Positions 1 through 11,229 of a stretch of DNA of 64,000 bases are shown piece after piece (the stretch's first letter is position 1; the number at the start of each line of letters is the position of its first letter). Location: positions 12,833,001 through 12,897,000 of the forward strand of contig NC_079875.1 of assembly GCF_029227915.1 (NCBI RefSeq), read 5' to 3'. The stretch comes from Hydractinia symbiolongicarpus (lineage: Eukaryota > Cnidaria > Hydrozoa > Anthoathecata > Hydractiniidae). Under the pieces are notes generated by a model. The model did no database searches. It saw nothing but the letters and a program-made list of their open reading frames with translations, and had not been told where the DNA came from. Both the position numbers and the translations under genes were made by a program.

Positions 1-2105
1 AATGAAATGAGCACTCAAAATACATCTGATAAACAGTAGCAGTAAACAATTAGTTCCGGCTAGTAACAATTGGCAGTTTGCAGTTTACAAAATTTATCGC
101 AGCGAGGCCCACAAAAACATTGTTTTTTGTCACAAAATTATTGATGTGGATTCTATCCATTCAAAAATTGCAAGTTCAATGTTATTTATGTAGGTAAACT
201 ATGAGCCTAAAAGCAAAATTAATAGTTACAAGACAAAGAGCAAAAAAAGCTGTCAATGTCAAATTTCTGAATATGCGCAGCAGTCGTAAGATGACAGTGG
301 CCACAAACAAAAAAGCCGCGGTGCTAAAAACACCGGACCAATGAAAAGAATTCTTCATCCAAATGTCCCCTATAAAGTTTGATGAAAAGTAATAAAATTT
401 CAGCTTCATAGCTCTAACGGTTAAAAAATACCGGTCAATTAACTAACAAGTAAAGTTAAAGTCCCTCCTCCCAAAAAGTGATGTCATCATATAGTCAAAA
501 AAATTGGCAAAATGTTCACATTCTTAGCAGTAAAAAAAAAACTTTTTTCAAAATAACCTATAATAGCTAGAGGATTTTAAAAATTAAGCTACCTGCAAAA
601 AAAGAACCTTTAAAATCGCCAGGAAAGATAGATAGAAAGCTAGATAAAGACAGATCTGGGACCGGAAGAGCGAGGTTCAGAATAAATTATTTATCAACGG
701 CCTTAGAAATTGTTAATTTTGGAAAAACCAATAAGATTGCTTTTTTTTAAGCCAATAGACATGCTTCATATTATTATCAGCCAATAGGAACTGAGATTGT
801 AAGGAATCCCATATTCACGGTTTGCTGCGAAGCACTCTCTCAGAGTATTCTTTTTGAGGTAGATGTTACAGAAGTCAAAGTTACTTGCCTGAAACAGTCG
901 GTTACCGTTCCTGTCGATGTTTAAACCTCCAGAATATTTCAATGCAGGACGAAATATTTGGTTGTGGAGTCTTCTCATGTAAAAAATGACGTATGCATTA
1001 TTACAGAAGGACCACAAATGCGCTTCTTCCAAATTGATTAAAGCTTTCATTAAAGTTAACAAAAATATGCCTTACGTAGTGATCTAACCAATAGCTACCT
1101 ATTTCAAATGTTGAGGCAAGCAATGTTCTTCTCCTAGGTAAATTTTTTGTTCCATGGTAACAGGAACTGCATGGCGGCAGGGACACCCATGACTGCAACG
1201 ATAGCTTTTAAAATTTAAACAGACTGATTCGCCATAAGTATGGAAGACTCCCTGCCTTCCATAACTATGTTGCATCACGTTGATTGGATATTTAGGGATG
1301 ATGGTCTAATGTGGGAACGTTATTAACGTTTTAAAATGATACACAGAAAATTTATTTCAGGTCTAATTTACCGCCGTTTTTATTAAAAAGATTGTAAAAT
1401 AACTACCGGCTGCAACAATGGTCTCGCAGTCAATGCGTTATAAGGCTTAAGGCATTATTATTAGGGTTGTGGGTCTTGTTTTTAATATTTTGGCCGAGCG
1501 ATGAAATGTAAATAGAAAACATGGCAGATTTTTCCCAAAAACGTGACGAAGAGAAACTGTAACGGATTCAATTGCGATACTATAATGATTGATGGCTTTG
1601 AAAAAGCCACTTTGATTTGTGCTATGGCAAAAATTATTTGTGGTAGGACGAAATTAAACAAGGTTATGCGTGATGACATGAGAAATTTTAGACTTTGAGA
1701 GAGAAACATGATTTTTAGCCTAAAATGTGCAGGAGTTTTACCATTTATATCTACTCTATTATCCAGCTTCTCTCTTATTGCTGCCTCCAGTCTCCCCCCC
1801 CCTTTTTTAAAAATAAACTTCGCCAATAATTCCTGCATGTAGGGTTACTGTATAGATATAGAGCTGCGTATGTTTGCGAAGTTCTGCTGCACTTTATTGA
1901 TATTATATTTGTATAAAATACCACATATTTTAATTGGAAAATTACTTCTCTACTTCACCTGGATGTTTTTTAACTTTAAAAGGCTTAAGATTTAAAAAAT
2001 TCTTTTCAACTTGACTACTACTTTTTTTTTCTATTTTTTTATAGTTTTTTCTACTAGCAGTTAAAAGTACCGATACTTTTAGCCTCGTGTTTCTTTTTCT
2101 ATCTG
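1..2105. other. non-coding stretch, no supported gene
   Basis: AT-rich DNA with only short minus-strand open frames (182-409, 766-1062, 1482-1838). None has a recognisable domain or convincing splice structure. A short imperfect GATA run lies near 625-650. The 766-1062 and 1001-1198 frames overlap and could be an eroded coding piece, but I could not assign them. Confidence 0.5.
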
Positions 2106-2317
2106 TCTCTTTAACAATAGACGTATTTTGTGTGTTCAAAACTCCGACATGCTGACGAATGACTATGACTATTTTGAAAACTGATGCGTTGAGTTCTGCA
2201 TATTATTTTTTAAAAGTCTTATGTTTTGTAATGTTTGTTTTTTGATATGTTTTTACATAGCAAGATAAATATACATTATTGTTAAAAAAAGTAACAACAT
2301 TTTTGCTAAGCGACTAA
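2106..2317 (+). mobile_element. degenerate Helitron-like unit (first of array)
   Basis: The 5' end begins TCTCTTTAACAATAGACGTA followed by a TTGTGTGTTCAAAA block, which recurs in the copies near 31.9 kb and 38.1 kb. The inferred 3' end is GCTAAGCGACTAA then T, a mutated form of the GCTTAACGACTAG end of the neighbouring unit. The unit is non-coding. The end assignment is by comparison with the two intact units that follow. Confidence 0.5.
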
Positions 2318-2336
2318 TTTATTTGCTGACCAACAA

Positions 2337-2460
2337 TCTCTTTAATAATAGCCGTATTTTGTCTGTCTGTCCGCGAAAGCCGCGTCCTGTTACGGAAACA
2401 CGAAATGCGGTATATAAAGGACGGGCGACCCCGTGGATTTTTCCACGGGTTAACGGCTAG
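2337..2460 (+). mobile_element. 124-bp non-autonomous Helitron-like element, unit 1
   Basis: It starts TCTCTTTAATAATAGCCGTA after an A and ends CTAG before a T. Just inside the 3' end is a hairpin, CCCGTGG-ATTTT-CCACGGG, about 11 bases before the terminal CTAG. A 5' TC, a subterminal 3' hairpin, a CTRR terminus and an A/T insertion context are the known hallmarks of Helitrons. The element has no coding capacity, so it would depend on a helicase supplied elsewhere. It is joined directly to the next unit without a spacer. Confidence 0.75.
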
Positions 2461-2573
2461 TCTATATTATAATACCTGTATACGTCTGTCTGTCTGTCAC
2501 GCAAAATGGTAGCTTAGCTGCGGTATAAAAAGGACGGGCGAACCCGTGGATTTTCCATGGGCTTAACGACTAG
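2461..2573 (+). mobile_element. 113-bp non-autonomous Helitron-like element, unit 2
   Basis: It begins TCTATATTATAATACCTGTA immediately after the CTAG of unit 1 and ends GCTTAACGACTAG before a T. The 3' hairpin is CCCGTGG-ATTTT-CCATGGG with one mismatch or G-T pair. The TCTGTCTGTC block and the AAAGGACGGGCGA block are shared with unit 1. Head-to-tail joining at the exact termini is the pattern expected of rolling-circle replication. Confidence 0.75.
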
Positions 2574-2814
2574 TTTTTACCAATTCTTTTAACCTCGACC
2601 ATAATTTTTTGCCGTTTTTTTCTTTCTTTAGCCATTTTTGGACTTTTTTTAATTTAATATATATGAAACCACGACGGTAATAAAGAAAACACAAATAAAC
2701 AGCCTTATATCAGCCTGTATAACGTTTTAAGTGAGTGACAAAATTAAAAAATTTATTTGGTTAAAAAGGACTAAATTATGTCAAAGTGACTAAATTTGTT
2801 TTTCGGCGGTATTG

Positions 2815-3155
2815 TCACGTGTTTTAGCCATGTATAAATCTTAAACAAACCAATTTTAAGATACTGAATAAAAAAGTAGGTTGTGAGGGAGCATCCTAAA
2901 ACCAAGCTAGTTAGCTAGCCTTATTTATTACTATTTTTTAAGGTTCTAATTCCGTTTGGTACAAGTGTTTTCTATCCTGCCATTGTTACTGTTTCTTTTC
3001 GTGTTATCTTTACCAAGCTGTAGCTTGGGCTGTGGCTACCTATTAAGCTGCTTTTAGCTACATAGGGCTAAAAGGTTGAAGTAGCGAAATACCAGCTGGA
3101 ACAAAGTTTTTGAAATACATTTAGATAGCGATATCTTTTACTATAATAAAAGATT
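2815..3155 (+). repeat. dispersed repeat block, paired with 38608-38957
   Basis: This non-coding block can be aligned by eye with 38608-38957 over its whole length. Shared landmarks include TTAGCTAGCCTTATT, GCTACAT near the middle, GGAACAAAGTTTTT / GCAACAAAGTTTTT, and the GATAG...CTTTTACT end. Both copies lie a few hundred bases downstream of a Helitron-like array on the same strand, so the array and block may have been duplicated together. Confidence 0.65.
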
Positions 3156-3729
3156 TACCTGAGTCTGAAGTATATATTAACTTAATTCAAGGAGACAACA
3201 GTCTCAAATAACCTGTGTTACTTAGCTAGGTTTTTTTAACCTAAATTTATTTTGGCACAATTAACTAGCATTAAAAAATCAAAATTGCGATACAGTTTTC
3301 AGAAAGGGCATTTTGCCATGTATGACATTGCTTACCTGGACTAAGTGCTTAACTCTGTGACACGATTGGTTTTCGAATTTTCACTGACACTTTTTTCTTA
3401 TAATACCAAAAAGCTAGTCATAACAGGGTATTAACAGGTTGTAAACTGTGCTTTTTTTCAGCCAAAGTTGAGTGAATTATTTTTTAAGTATGTATTATAC
3501 TCGCGCTATAACACTGTGTGTGTGTTTCGCTGAATTTGTGACGTACTAACCTGTACTATAGCGCTTCACCTTAGATCACGACCCGGTTTTGCTGCAGTTA
3601 TTTGGTAAACTTGACTCTCAACGTCAGAAAGCCTCTATTACTAACTCTAAGGGCTTGACTGGATTACTCACTCACCATATAAAGCTCTGCTTTAAGTCGG
3701 ATCTGGATATGTGACACGGTCCCATCTAG

Positions 3730-3800
3730 TCCATTTAATAATAGCTGTATTTTTTTCCAAAATGGTAGCTGATCGCCACTTTGTGCTGCGGACGCACAAA
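3730..3800 (+). mobile_element. 5' end of a Helitron-like element
   Basis: TCCATTTAATAATAGCTGTA follows a CTAG at 3726-3729, then an AAAATGGTAGCT block shared with unit 2 at 2461. No matching 3' hairpin was found downstream, so this is probably a truncated copy. The CTAG just before it may be the 3' end of another copy. Confidence 0.5.
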
Positions 3801-5250
3801 AGAGCGATGAGAGAAGAAAGAAGAGAGAAGCGATACGACATTGTTTCGTGGCAAAAGTACTCCAATTAATAGTTAATATTTACAATTTTATCATTTATGC
3901 TGGAAACTACTATACACGAAGAATCATGTTATATTCTTCAGCCTGACGAATATAAGGCTTTACTGCCATTTTTTTTACTTTACATCCAATTATAGGCCAT
4001 GATGTGAACACGTGGGATGTGATTCAAGAAGGATCTTGAGTCACATCCTAAAAACGCAAATTAGTACAAAACTTTTAGATTTCTGGGAAGAGTGTAGCAT
4101 CTAAATTGCTATCCATTATTTAAATTGGATTCATGATTCAGTAACCCATAAAACGTTTCTCAATGTGTTGTCTCTGCGCAGAAAAACCATTTGTAAAATG
4201 TTTTTTTATTCTTCCGTTTTATCAAAACTATATAAAGTTATTCCTTTTTGTTGCTGCAATGTGCAATCTCGTCACTTCTTTGCTTTACAGCCGTGCATTC
4301 TGTAATTTCTCACTGGAATAATCTATCACTATCAGATTAAACTTGCAAGTTTTCGATTAGGAAAACAAATAAAGTTCATTGGTTTCCACTGCGTAAACTT
4401 TAATTTCAGTACCAAAACTTTAAGTTCGGGACTTCATAAGAATGTTATATTGTACTTAAAATGCTCCACTTTCTCTTTCAATTTGTTTTAAATCAAGTTG
4501 AAGTTTTTAACCATAGATGATTACGTTCTGTATTTTAGGGAAGTCAATAATATTGTTCCAATTGGTGCCTTTACCATTATTTTCTTTCCTGAGTTTAAAA
4601 GGCAAATGGTTCCAGCATACATGGAATTTATAAGTAGGAATTACCAACGTAAACAGTACTAGTGAATGAATGAGTAGTTTTGTTCATCACTTCCGTCATA
4701 ACTACGTAAAGAAACTATATGTGACACTTGTGAACCCTCCAGCGACTTTTGTGACATTTTAAGTCTCCTTGTTTCATGTAGAAAATTAAAATAAGAAGAA
4801 AAAAAACAGCAAATATATTTCTATTGTTTATTTTACAAAACTTTATAAGATAGATTCTCCTGAGTACTCCATTAAAGGAATTTAGAGCCAAATAACGAAA
4901 ACACTTAATCTTTCTTTTTCAATAGCTCCCTCATGTATCTGCCTTAATGAAAGTTCAACAACAGTTACAAAATGACGCGTTTAAGCCATTTACTTCTTAT
5001 GACAACGAAAGCAATTATTGTTATTACTCTTTCCTTCCTAGATTAACCTCTTGACCTGTACACATGGTTAGTCTACTATACAAAAGAATTTGTACGCTTT
5101 CAAGAAAATAACAAACACAACAAGGACGACGACGGCAGTAACAGCTGTAAGAGGACAGTCAAAACATAACAGAACATAACCAAGACAACAGCAGTAGAAA
5201 ATACACTGTGAAATAGATACTTATTTTTAATTCTATTTGTCACTTTTACA
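3801..5250. other. non-coding, upstream flank of the Thr-rich gene
   Basis: No open frame of note. AT-rich with short homopolymer runs. It would contain any promoter of the gene starting at 5253, but I see no clear TATA box at a convincing distance. Confidence 0.45.
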
Positions 5251-5252
5251 TC

Positions 5253-7639
5253 ATGGACTACACATTAATAATAAAAGTTTTATTCGTTATAACATTGGGT
5301 ATGCATCCAGTTTAGTTGTTGTTTGATTTCGTTTTTAAAATGTTTCTAAGATAAAGATTGTGTACTTTTATAGTTTCTAATCCCTGAAACACATCTTTCT
5401 TTTTGAGAATAAGGTGCTAAATTGTAGCAATGTGCAATGATTAGCCATTTTGTCAATACTTGCTCTTTCAAAACACGCCAGACCTGAAACTGTCTTAAAA
5501 CAAGCGATTCAGATTATTGTGAATCAATTATCTAGATGAGAAGCTGATGTCTGCATTAATCTTCATAACAAACGTGTTTATTTTATTTTTTAGGCGCAGT
5601 GCTCTCCAACACGCAAAGTAAGTTTTTTGATTATTCTGTTGTTGTTTGTTTGTTTGTTTGTTTTTGCATATATTTTTTTTGCTTACTGTGCATTATTGTC
5701 TTCATGTTTTGACATTAACTCTTATATGACGAAGTTTTAAGACTTTGTTAATAACCTTTTATCGTTGAACCCAATTTCCGGCCGCCCGTTATTTCTATAT
5801 TAATAAGGTTGGGTGTCGATTCAATGTCAAATTCAGTCTCAATCAATCTATCTATCTTAAAACGAGTGGTCATCGCCATACTGCGTAATAGTTCTGTTTG
5901 TTAGACATTTTTCTTGTGACAACAAATATTTAGGCTCGAGACTTTGATTAGGATTAAAAAATGAAATTCACCAAATACAGATTTTATTTCTATTTTAACA
6001 CATACATGTCTTTATTACCATGTGTAAGTCTTTTATTGTTTTTGAACTAAGCGTAACCTATAAGAAATTAAAGAATTTCTTAAAGGTAGTCCCAAAGCTT
6101 TGAACTTTTTTATTTTTTCATCTGTAAAAGGGAAAGCCTTTGTTGCTGTTTAAGAAAAATCAACAATGTCTTTTTTTACCAAATTGAGGCTAAGCAAATA
6201 ACATGTTTTTGTAAGGGGTGTATTAAAATATTTTTTTTGACACCGGTGGCTTTTTTGAAAAAAAATATAAACTTCAATGATTTTTTGCCAACAATCTGTC
6301 GTCACTGAACACGATTTCCGGCCACATGTTGCTTCATTGTTGATGGAATATGGCCCTGCTGAAAGGAAATTTTAATTTTCTTACATAGTGACCTGCAATT
6401 TTGTTATCATAAAATTGATTGGTCAGGAGTTATAGCTGATAGGTTGTTTGTCTGTTCCTCCGCCTTGATCTGGCGCATATGGATGTCGTTTGGCGTCTAA
6501 GAGTCGATATCTTTCAGTATATTCTTTCAAATTATGATTTATAATGATTCATCATAACATTTTGCGTTTTAAGGTTAAGTCATTAGTTATAATTGTCAAA
6601 GTTGAAATCTTCTCTGGTTCCTGACATTATGGAGGAAACTCCCTTTTAACCTTTTTCCACAAATTTTTATGTGATTATATTAGTTGAGTTTGCAGAATAA
6701 TTTCTTTGGAAAAAATGCTGATTTGTTGCCATAGCAACAATATTTTTTGCGATGAGTAAAATCTTGCATAATCCCTTTTGTGAAAAAATTCCTATCACTG
6801 ATTTAGTACGCTGATAGGGAACTTGCCTGGTATATATTGCTACGTTATTCTTTGTTTCCCGTAGAACAAACTGCCAAGCAATTATAAAAGTAATTCAAAT
6901 TTTGGTTAATTTTTACCCATTTCTGAAGATTTGATAACATCGTTGGTAAAAATACTGACATCAGCAATTTTTTTTATTACCTTTTTGCTTAAGGCTTGGC
7001 CAACACTTGTAGTAAATTTTATGTCTACTGAACTACAACTTTAGAAATTACAGAGGTGGGCTAAATCGGCCCCAGCTTTGAGGAGACTAAAAACTACCCA
7101 GTAGGAATAGGGATATGGTATTTTCGCATATCAAATAATTGCAGAAATAATGGTTAGTTGCTGACCTAATGAATTACATCTTTGCAACTGTCTGTATCTC
7201 TGGTAAAGTGTGTTTTACAACTAGTGGTAGCTACAACTAGAGGAGATTAGTATAATTTAAAGGGTTTTTGTTTGTTTTTTTCTTTTTTTTATGTTTATGT
7301 CGAACAACTTTCCGTAAGTTATTCCTTCCTTTTACAGGTATTGCTTCTACACTGCCAGCGCCAGCTGAGACAACAACCGCCACAACCGCCACGACCCCTA
7401 CAACCACACAAAAGTCGACAGAAACAACAACGTCAACTACGACAACAACAACAACAACAACGACCACACCACCGACAACAACAACGACCCCCACAACATC
7501 AACGACTACACAAAAACCGACAACAACGAAAGAAAGTACGACATTACCATCTTCTTCGACAAAATTTCTATCCAGTGCCGGTATTTGTGTAGCATCGATA
7601 TTTTTTTCTATGTTATGCTATTTTGCTCGAAATAATTGA
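5253..7639 (+). CDS. secreted or membrane-anchored Thr-rich mucin-like protein (3 exons)
   Basis: Proposed exons are 5253-5298, 5594-5617 and 7338-7639, giving 123 residues. Both introns are phase 1 with good sites (GTATGC...TTTTTTAG and GTAAGT...CCTTTTACAG), and the frame stays open across both joins. Exon 1 encodes a start Met and a hydrophobic run typical of a signal peptide, and exon 2 finishes it. Residues about 35-90 are mostly Thr with some Pro, Ser and Lys, a mucin-type O-glycosylation domain. The last 23 residues are a hydrophobic stretch after SSAG, then a short polar end (RNN). This could be a GPI-attachment signal or a membrane anchor with a tiny tail; the polar end favours the latter. 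An AATAAA lies at 7843. The gene resembles the minus-strand gene at 12690-14243 in exon pattern. The family is unknown. The last exon is certain as an open frame; the small exons are inferred. Confidence 0.65.
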
Positions 7640-7842
7640 AATTAATTAATTTTTCTAACCTAATGATGATAAAAGCTCTGTTTATTGAGTCTAATTATAT
7701 CGTGAATAGGGTAAAACCAGCAACCCATTACCAAAATCGTGTTTACATGGTATCATTATAAATATATGAACTTTCGCTTTCTAAAGTAACTAGAACTGTC
7801 ATGAAATAGGCTTGTTATGACCTATGAAACTTGAAGTCGTCT

Positions 7843-7848
7843 AATAAA
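7843..7848 (+). promoter_or_regulatory. AATAAA polyadenylation signal
   Basis: Canonical hexamer about 200 bases after the stop at 7639, within an A-rich run. Suitable as the 3' end of the Thr-rich gene. Confidence 0.45.
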
Positions 7849-7849
7849 A

Positions 7850-9500
7850 AAAAATGAAAATATATAATGCACTTTCATAGTTGATTTGCATTGCTCCTCC
7901 AACAAATACTTTACTTTTTAAAACATTTATGCTATATATTGTAAATTTGATATTCTAGATAGTTATATGTTTTTGGGTATTTAAACGTTTGTATTTTGTG
8001 TGCTTGTGGGAAGCTAAAAATAATATAGCGAAGCAAAAAGTTGCCGTAAGATAAAGGTGGATAGCTAGTTTTTTTGGTCTTTTCTCTAGGATAATATAAG
8101 TTTAACAGTTGTTAGCCTGTGAAAAAATTCATAGAAATTCTTCCGGTGTACGCAATTTACGCATTAGCGCAAAAGTGCATCCTTTTTCGCCTGTTAAAAA
8201 AAGCTGGGGCGCTACTATTTTGAACAGAAAGATAAAATCGATATTATGAAGAATAGACAATTTTTTTTATTCTTATTTCTCCTTGAAATTTATGGATTGA
8301 AACAAAGAAGTTAAAATGCAAAATTTTACAAGGTGAAACATGTCGAAACATTTCGTTAAAACTAAGAAAATGTGTTTTATTTTTAAAAATAGTTTTACAA
8401 TTCTTGCTGCTTAGATCCTTCAAAAACTTACGTTAAATACAATAATTTTACTGAATCCCTATGGTAACTCTTCTAACATATTTCGTTACTTAATACGTAT
8501 GGCAAAGGTCTTTCCAGCCACGTGCGAAGTTTTTAATCATTAATGTATTTCAATTTAATATATTCATACACTTCGTGAAAAAATTAATTTGAATTAACCA
8601 TACAAGCTTTGCCGCAAATTACTTAAGTCTGAACCATTTGTAATGTTTTTAAACCTTAAAATTATTTCATTAAATTTCTGGCAACTCAACACCTATTTAG
8701 TGCTTGTAGCTTCAATTTTCTCTCTGTCCTAAACCACCTTATTTCTTATTGTTTTTTTATTATTTTTTCACGGACATTTAAAGGTAATAATCACCATTAG
8801 AAGTAACGTTTTGGTCAACATAAGAGAACAGAATAAAAAGTGCACATTTTTACTGTAAGTAAGAATTTTAATTATAAGAATCAGCAAGGCTCGTTTTTTA
8901 AAATTTTAAGTATACTCCAACAACAATGCTGAGGGTTTTACATTGGTATTTCTATTGAATGTTAGTCTTTTCCTCATTTGTTCAACTTTGTTTTTGTCAT
9001 TGCATTTTTCATTGATCTAATTAAATCCTTGGTCGATTTTTACAAATCATAAAATCACATTTAAGAATTAAAATTGTCCAAACGAAAGATACAATGTTTA
9101 CGAAAAGAAACAAAACAAAACAAAAACAACCTCTCTGAAGATTTATATTTTTATAACACCAAAAATAACCATTTTTGTGGAAATTAGCAGTTTCCAGAAA
9201 CAACCGAGTTTCGGATTAAAAATATATGCAAAACATTATTGTTTGCTTAACGCAACTATAAGCGAAACATTTTGCAGCCATTCTCTTTTTTATAAAGTAT
9301 AAATTTCAAGAATTTCATCGCTAAGACCGTTAGCTAAGTTTATCACAAAGAAGATGAAATATTTATGATGGATTTTTATTTGAGTGTTATCACCTCCCAT
9401 CGTTGTGGTTAATACATAAATGAAGAATCGAAATGGAAAGAACTTCATTAGAAATTCACAACATAAGTTGCCATGTGAAATTGTTATCGACAACGTGAAA
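7850..9500. other. non-coding spacer between two plus-strand genes
   Basis: Strongly AT-rich. Only short spurious minus-strand frames (9021-9203, 9290-9493). I see no repeat or RNA gene in it. Confidence 0.5.
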
Positions 9501-9526
9501 ACAGAAGAAATGGAGCTATATATATG

Positions 9527-9535
9527 TATATAAAG
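9527..9535 (+). promoter_or_regulatory. TATA box upstream of the ankyrin-deaminase gene
   Basis: TATATAAAG in a TATATATATG context, about 130 bases before the start codon at 9666. That would put transcription start near 9560 and leave a short 5' leader. Placement relative to an intact ORF makes it plausible, though TA-rich runs are common here. Confidence 0.45.
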
Positions 9536-9665
9536 AACGCTCTGTTTCCGACCTTAACAATTTCAGAAAGTCAATAAAGTTACCAAGATCATGATAACAT
9601 TAAACTAGTTTAAATAACTTGTTATCTATAAGCTAGTACACTTTTCAAGCAAAAGAACAACAAAG

Positions 9666-11093
9666 ATGGCGGTAAGAGCTGCTATAAACACTGAGAAGAT
9701 TGAGAATCTCTTACAAGAAAACCAAGTGGAAGAACTTTTAGAACTAGCAAGAACTTACAAAGAAAAAGGAGTATTTGAAAATATGTTAGGTCTCAGGTAC
9801 GTTTATGGCAGTTGCACCTTATTTCACGCAATGATAAAGTATTCTGACAAGAAAACTATCCGGTCTGTGTTTGATTACGTCATTAAAGTTATGGGACGCA
9901 ATTATTTTTTGAAAGAAGCAAATAAAACATTAGATAGATACGCGAGAAATATTTTAATCCTAGCTGCCAAACATCAAAACATGGATATTGTTCTTTGTTT
10001 GTTAAACGAGTACGAATTGGACCCAAACCAATATTGTCGTTTCAATAAAATGTCTGCCTTGTCATACCTTGTGAAACGAAAAAAATTCGATGTTGCTCAG
10101 CAAGTGTTAGATAAAATGGATCCAACAGGGTACTCTGAGCAGGTAAGAGAATGGTTCCATCAAGATTTATCTCAACTAAAAGCAAGTATATCAGATTCGG
10201 ACTTAGCAACAACGGAATGGTTATCTGCATTGACAAAGAAGCATACTGGAAAAGGGAGAATGGCGAAGTTCGCAGCTCCGGTGTTAGTTGAGAAAGCTAG
10301 TTTTGAAAGACAACGACTAAGACAGGTAATGCGACATGTATCAATTCAGTTATTTGAACGCTGGAACGAATTAATTGATAATCATATTCTGGATGATGTT
10401 CAATTGATGTGCGTGGAAAAAGCTTCTAGTCGGGAGAATCCAAACCCGAAACCTTGTTTGTTTATTGCGTGCACTCCTCTATACGCTGGAGAAATCATAC
10501 TCAACGACTTCAAGCTAAAATCATTTAGAGAAATGTTGACAACAGAGTATGAAACAGAATTTGAAATTAATCAGGGGAGGGTCAAGAGAGTGAGAAAGAA
10601 GCTAGAGAATCGGGTTTGGGGAAAAGACAACAGCAAAGCGACAAAGGCTTCCAAAAAGATTGGAGAGGCATTAAAAAATGAAGTCAAAAGGCATCAAAAA
10701 GTGATTAATACGCGTAACGGAGTGAAGCTGCCATTTTTTGAATATCAGGAAAATACTGTATATTTGTTGACAACAGAAGGTTACGCACGAAAAGGAACAC
10801 ACGCTGAAGAAATTCTCGCAGTAGTAGCAGACTATATAAAGAATGACAGTAAAGTCAAATGCTCCATATTTGGTAAATCTCGTGCATGTATAAGCTGTAC
10901 CGGACGCATGTTATCATCAGGCATAGACGTCTATAATAAACACAATGGCTTCCTATGGCTGAGTGCAGCAGAACAACAAAATGAAACAGCTGCAAGTGAA
11001 ACTGTTAACTTGCTTTTTAACACGCCATCATATATCACAACTGTTGGGGAAACCGAAACGCCACAATACGATACTGCTTCTGATTCTGAATGA
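9666..11093 (+). CDS. ankyrin-repeat protein with C-terminal zinc deaminase-like domain
   Basis: Complete single-exon ORF of 475 residues with a good start context (AAGATGG). The N-terminal half (about 10-155) is helical with ankyrin-type units, clearest at residues 94-150 (ARNILILAAKHQNMDIVLCL and the following SALSYLVKRKKFDVAQQVLD). A basic middle segment (about 300-345) follows. The C-terminal part has HAEE (His379, Glu381) and, 26 residues later, CISC (Cys408, Cys411). This HxE...CxxC arrangement matches the zinc ligands and catalytic Glu of the cytidine-deaminase superfamily, with the usual Pro before the first Cys replaced by Ala. Known members deaminate bases in nucleotides, RNA or DNA; the substrate here is unknown. 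The tail (about 435-475) is acidic and Ser/Thr-rich. It lacks introns, unlike both neighbours, which fits retroposition or transfer. A chance HAE/CxxC pair is the main alternative. Confidence 0.6.
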   Translation: MAVRAAINTEKIENLLQENQVEELLELARTYKEKGVFENMLGLRYVYGSCTLFHAMIKYSDKKTIRSVFDYVIKVMGRNYFLKEANKTLDRYARNILILAAKHQNMDIVLCLLNEYELDPNQYCRFNKMSALSYLVKRKKFDVAQQVLDKMDPTGYSEQVREWFHQDLSQLKASISDSDLATTEWLSALTKKHTGKGRMAKFAAPVLVEKASFERQRLRQVMRHVSIQLFERWNELIDNHILDDVQLMCVEKASSRENPNPKPCLFIACTPLYAGEIILNDFKLKSFREMLTTEYETEFEINQGRVKRVRKKLENRVWGKDNSKATKASKKIGEALKNEVKRHQKVINTRNGVKLPFFEYQENTVYLLTTEGYARKGTHAEEILAVVADYIKNDSKVKCSIFGKSRACISCTGRMLSSGIDVYNKHNGFLWLSAAEQQNETAASETVNLLFNTPSYITTVGETETPQYDTASDSE

Positions 11094-11222
11094 TTAAGGA
11101 ATATTTATTACTTAACATTCACGCACATTCATGCAAATTATAAATATCACAAGAAAATTAGATCATAGTGGATCTATTTATTTTTTAAACTTGTACTTCT
11201 TGATTAGAAATCACTATTCTAA

Positions 11223-11228
11223 AATAAA
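11223..11228 (+). promoter_or_regulatory. AATAAA polyadenylation signal
   Basis: Canonical hexamer 130 bases after the stop of the ankyrin-deaminase ORF. Confidence 0.5.
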
Positions 11229-11229
11229 C

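Noticed and set aside
1482-1838. 118-residue minus-strand frame
   Set aside because: No recognisable domain, starts after a C/T homopolymer and shows no splice or homology support.
7237-7592. Val-rich (-) and Gln/Arg-rich (+) frames over the Thr-rich exon
   Set aside because: Shadow frames of the ACA/ACC-rich coding exon; no signal peptide or splice support in those frames.
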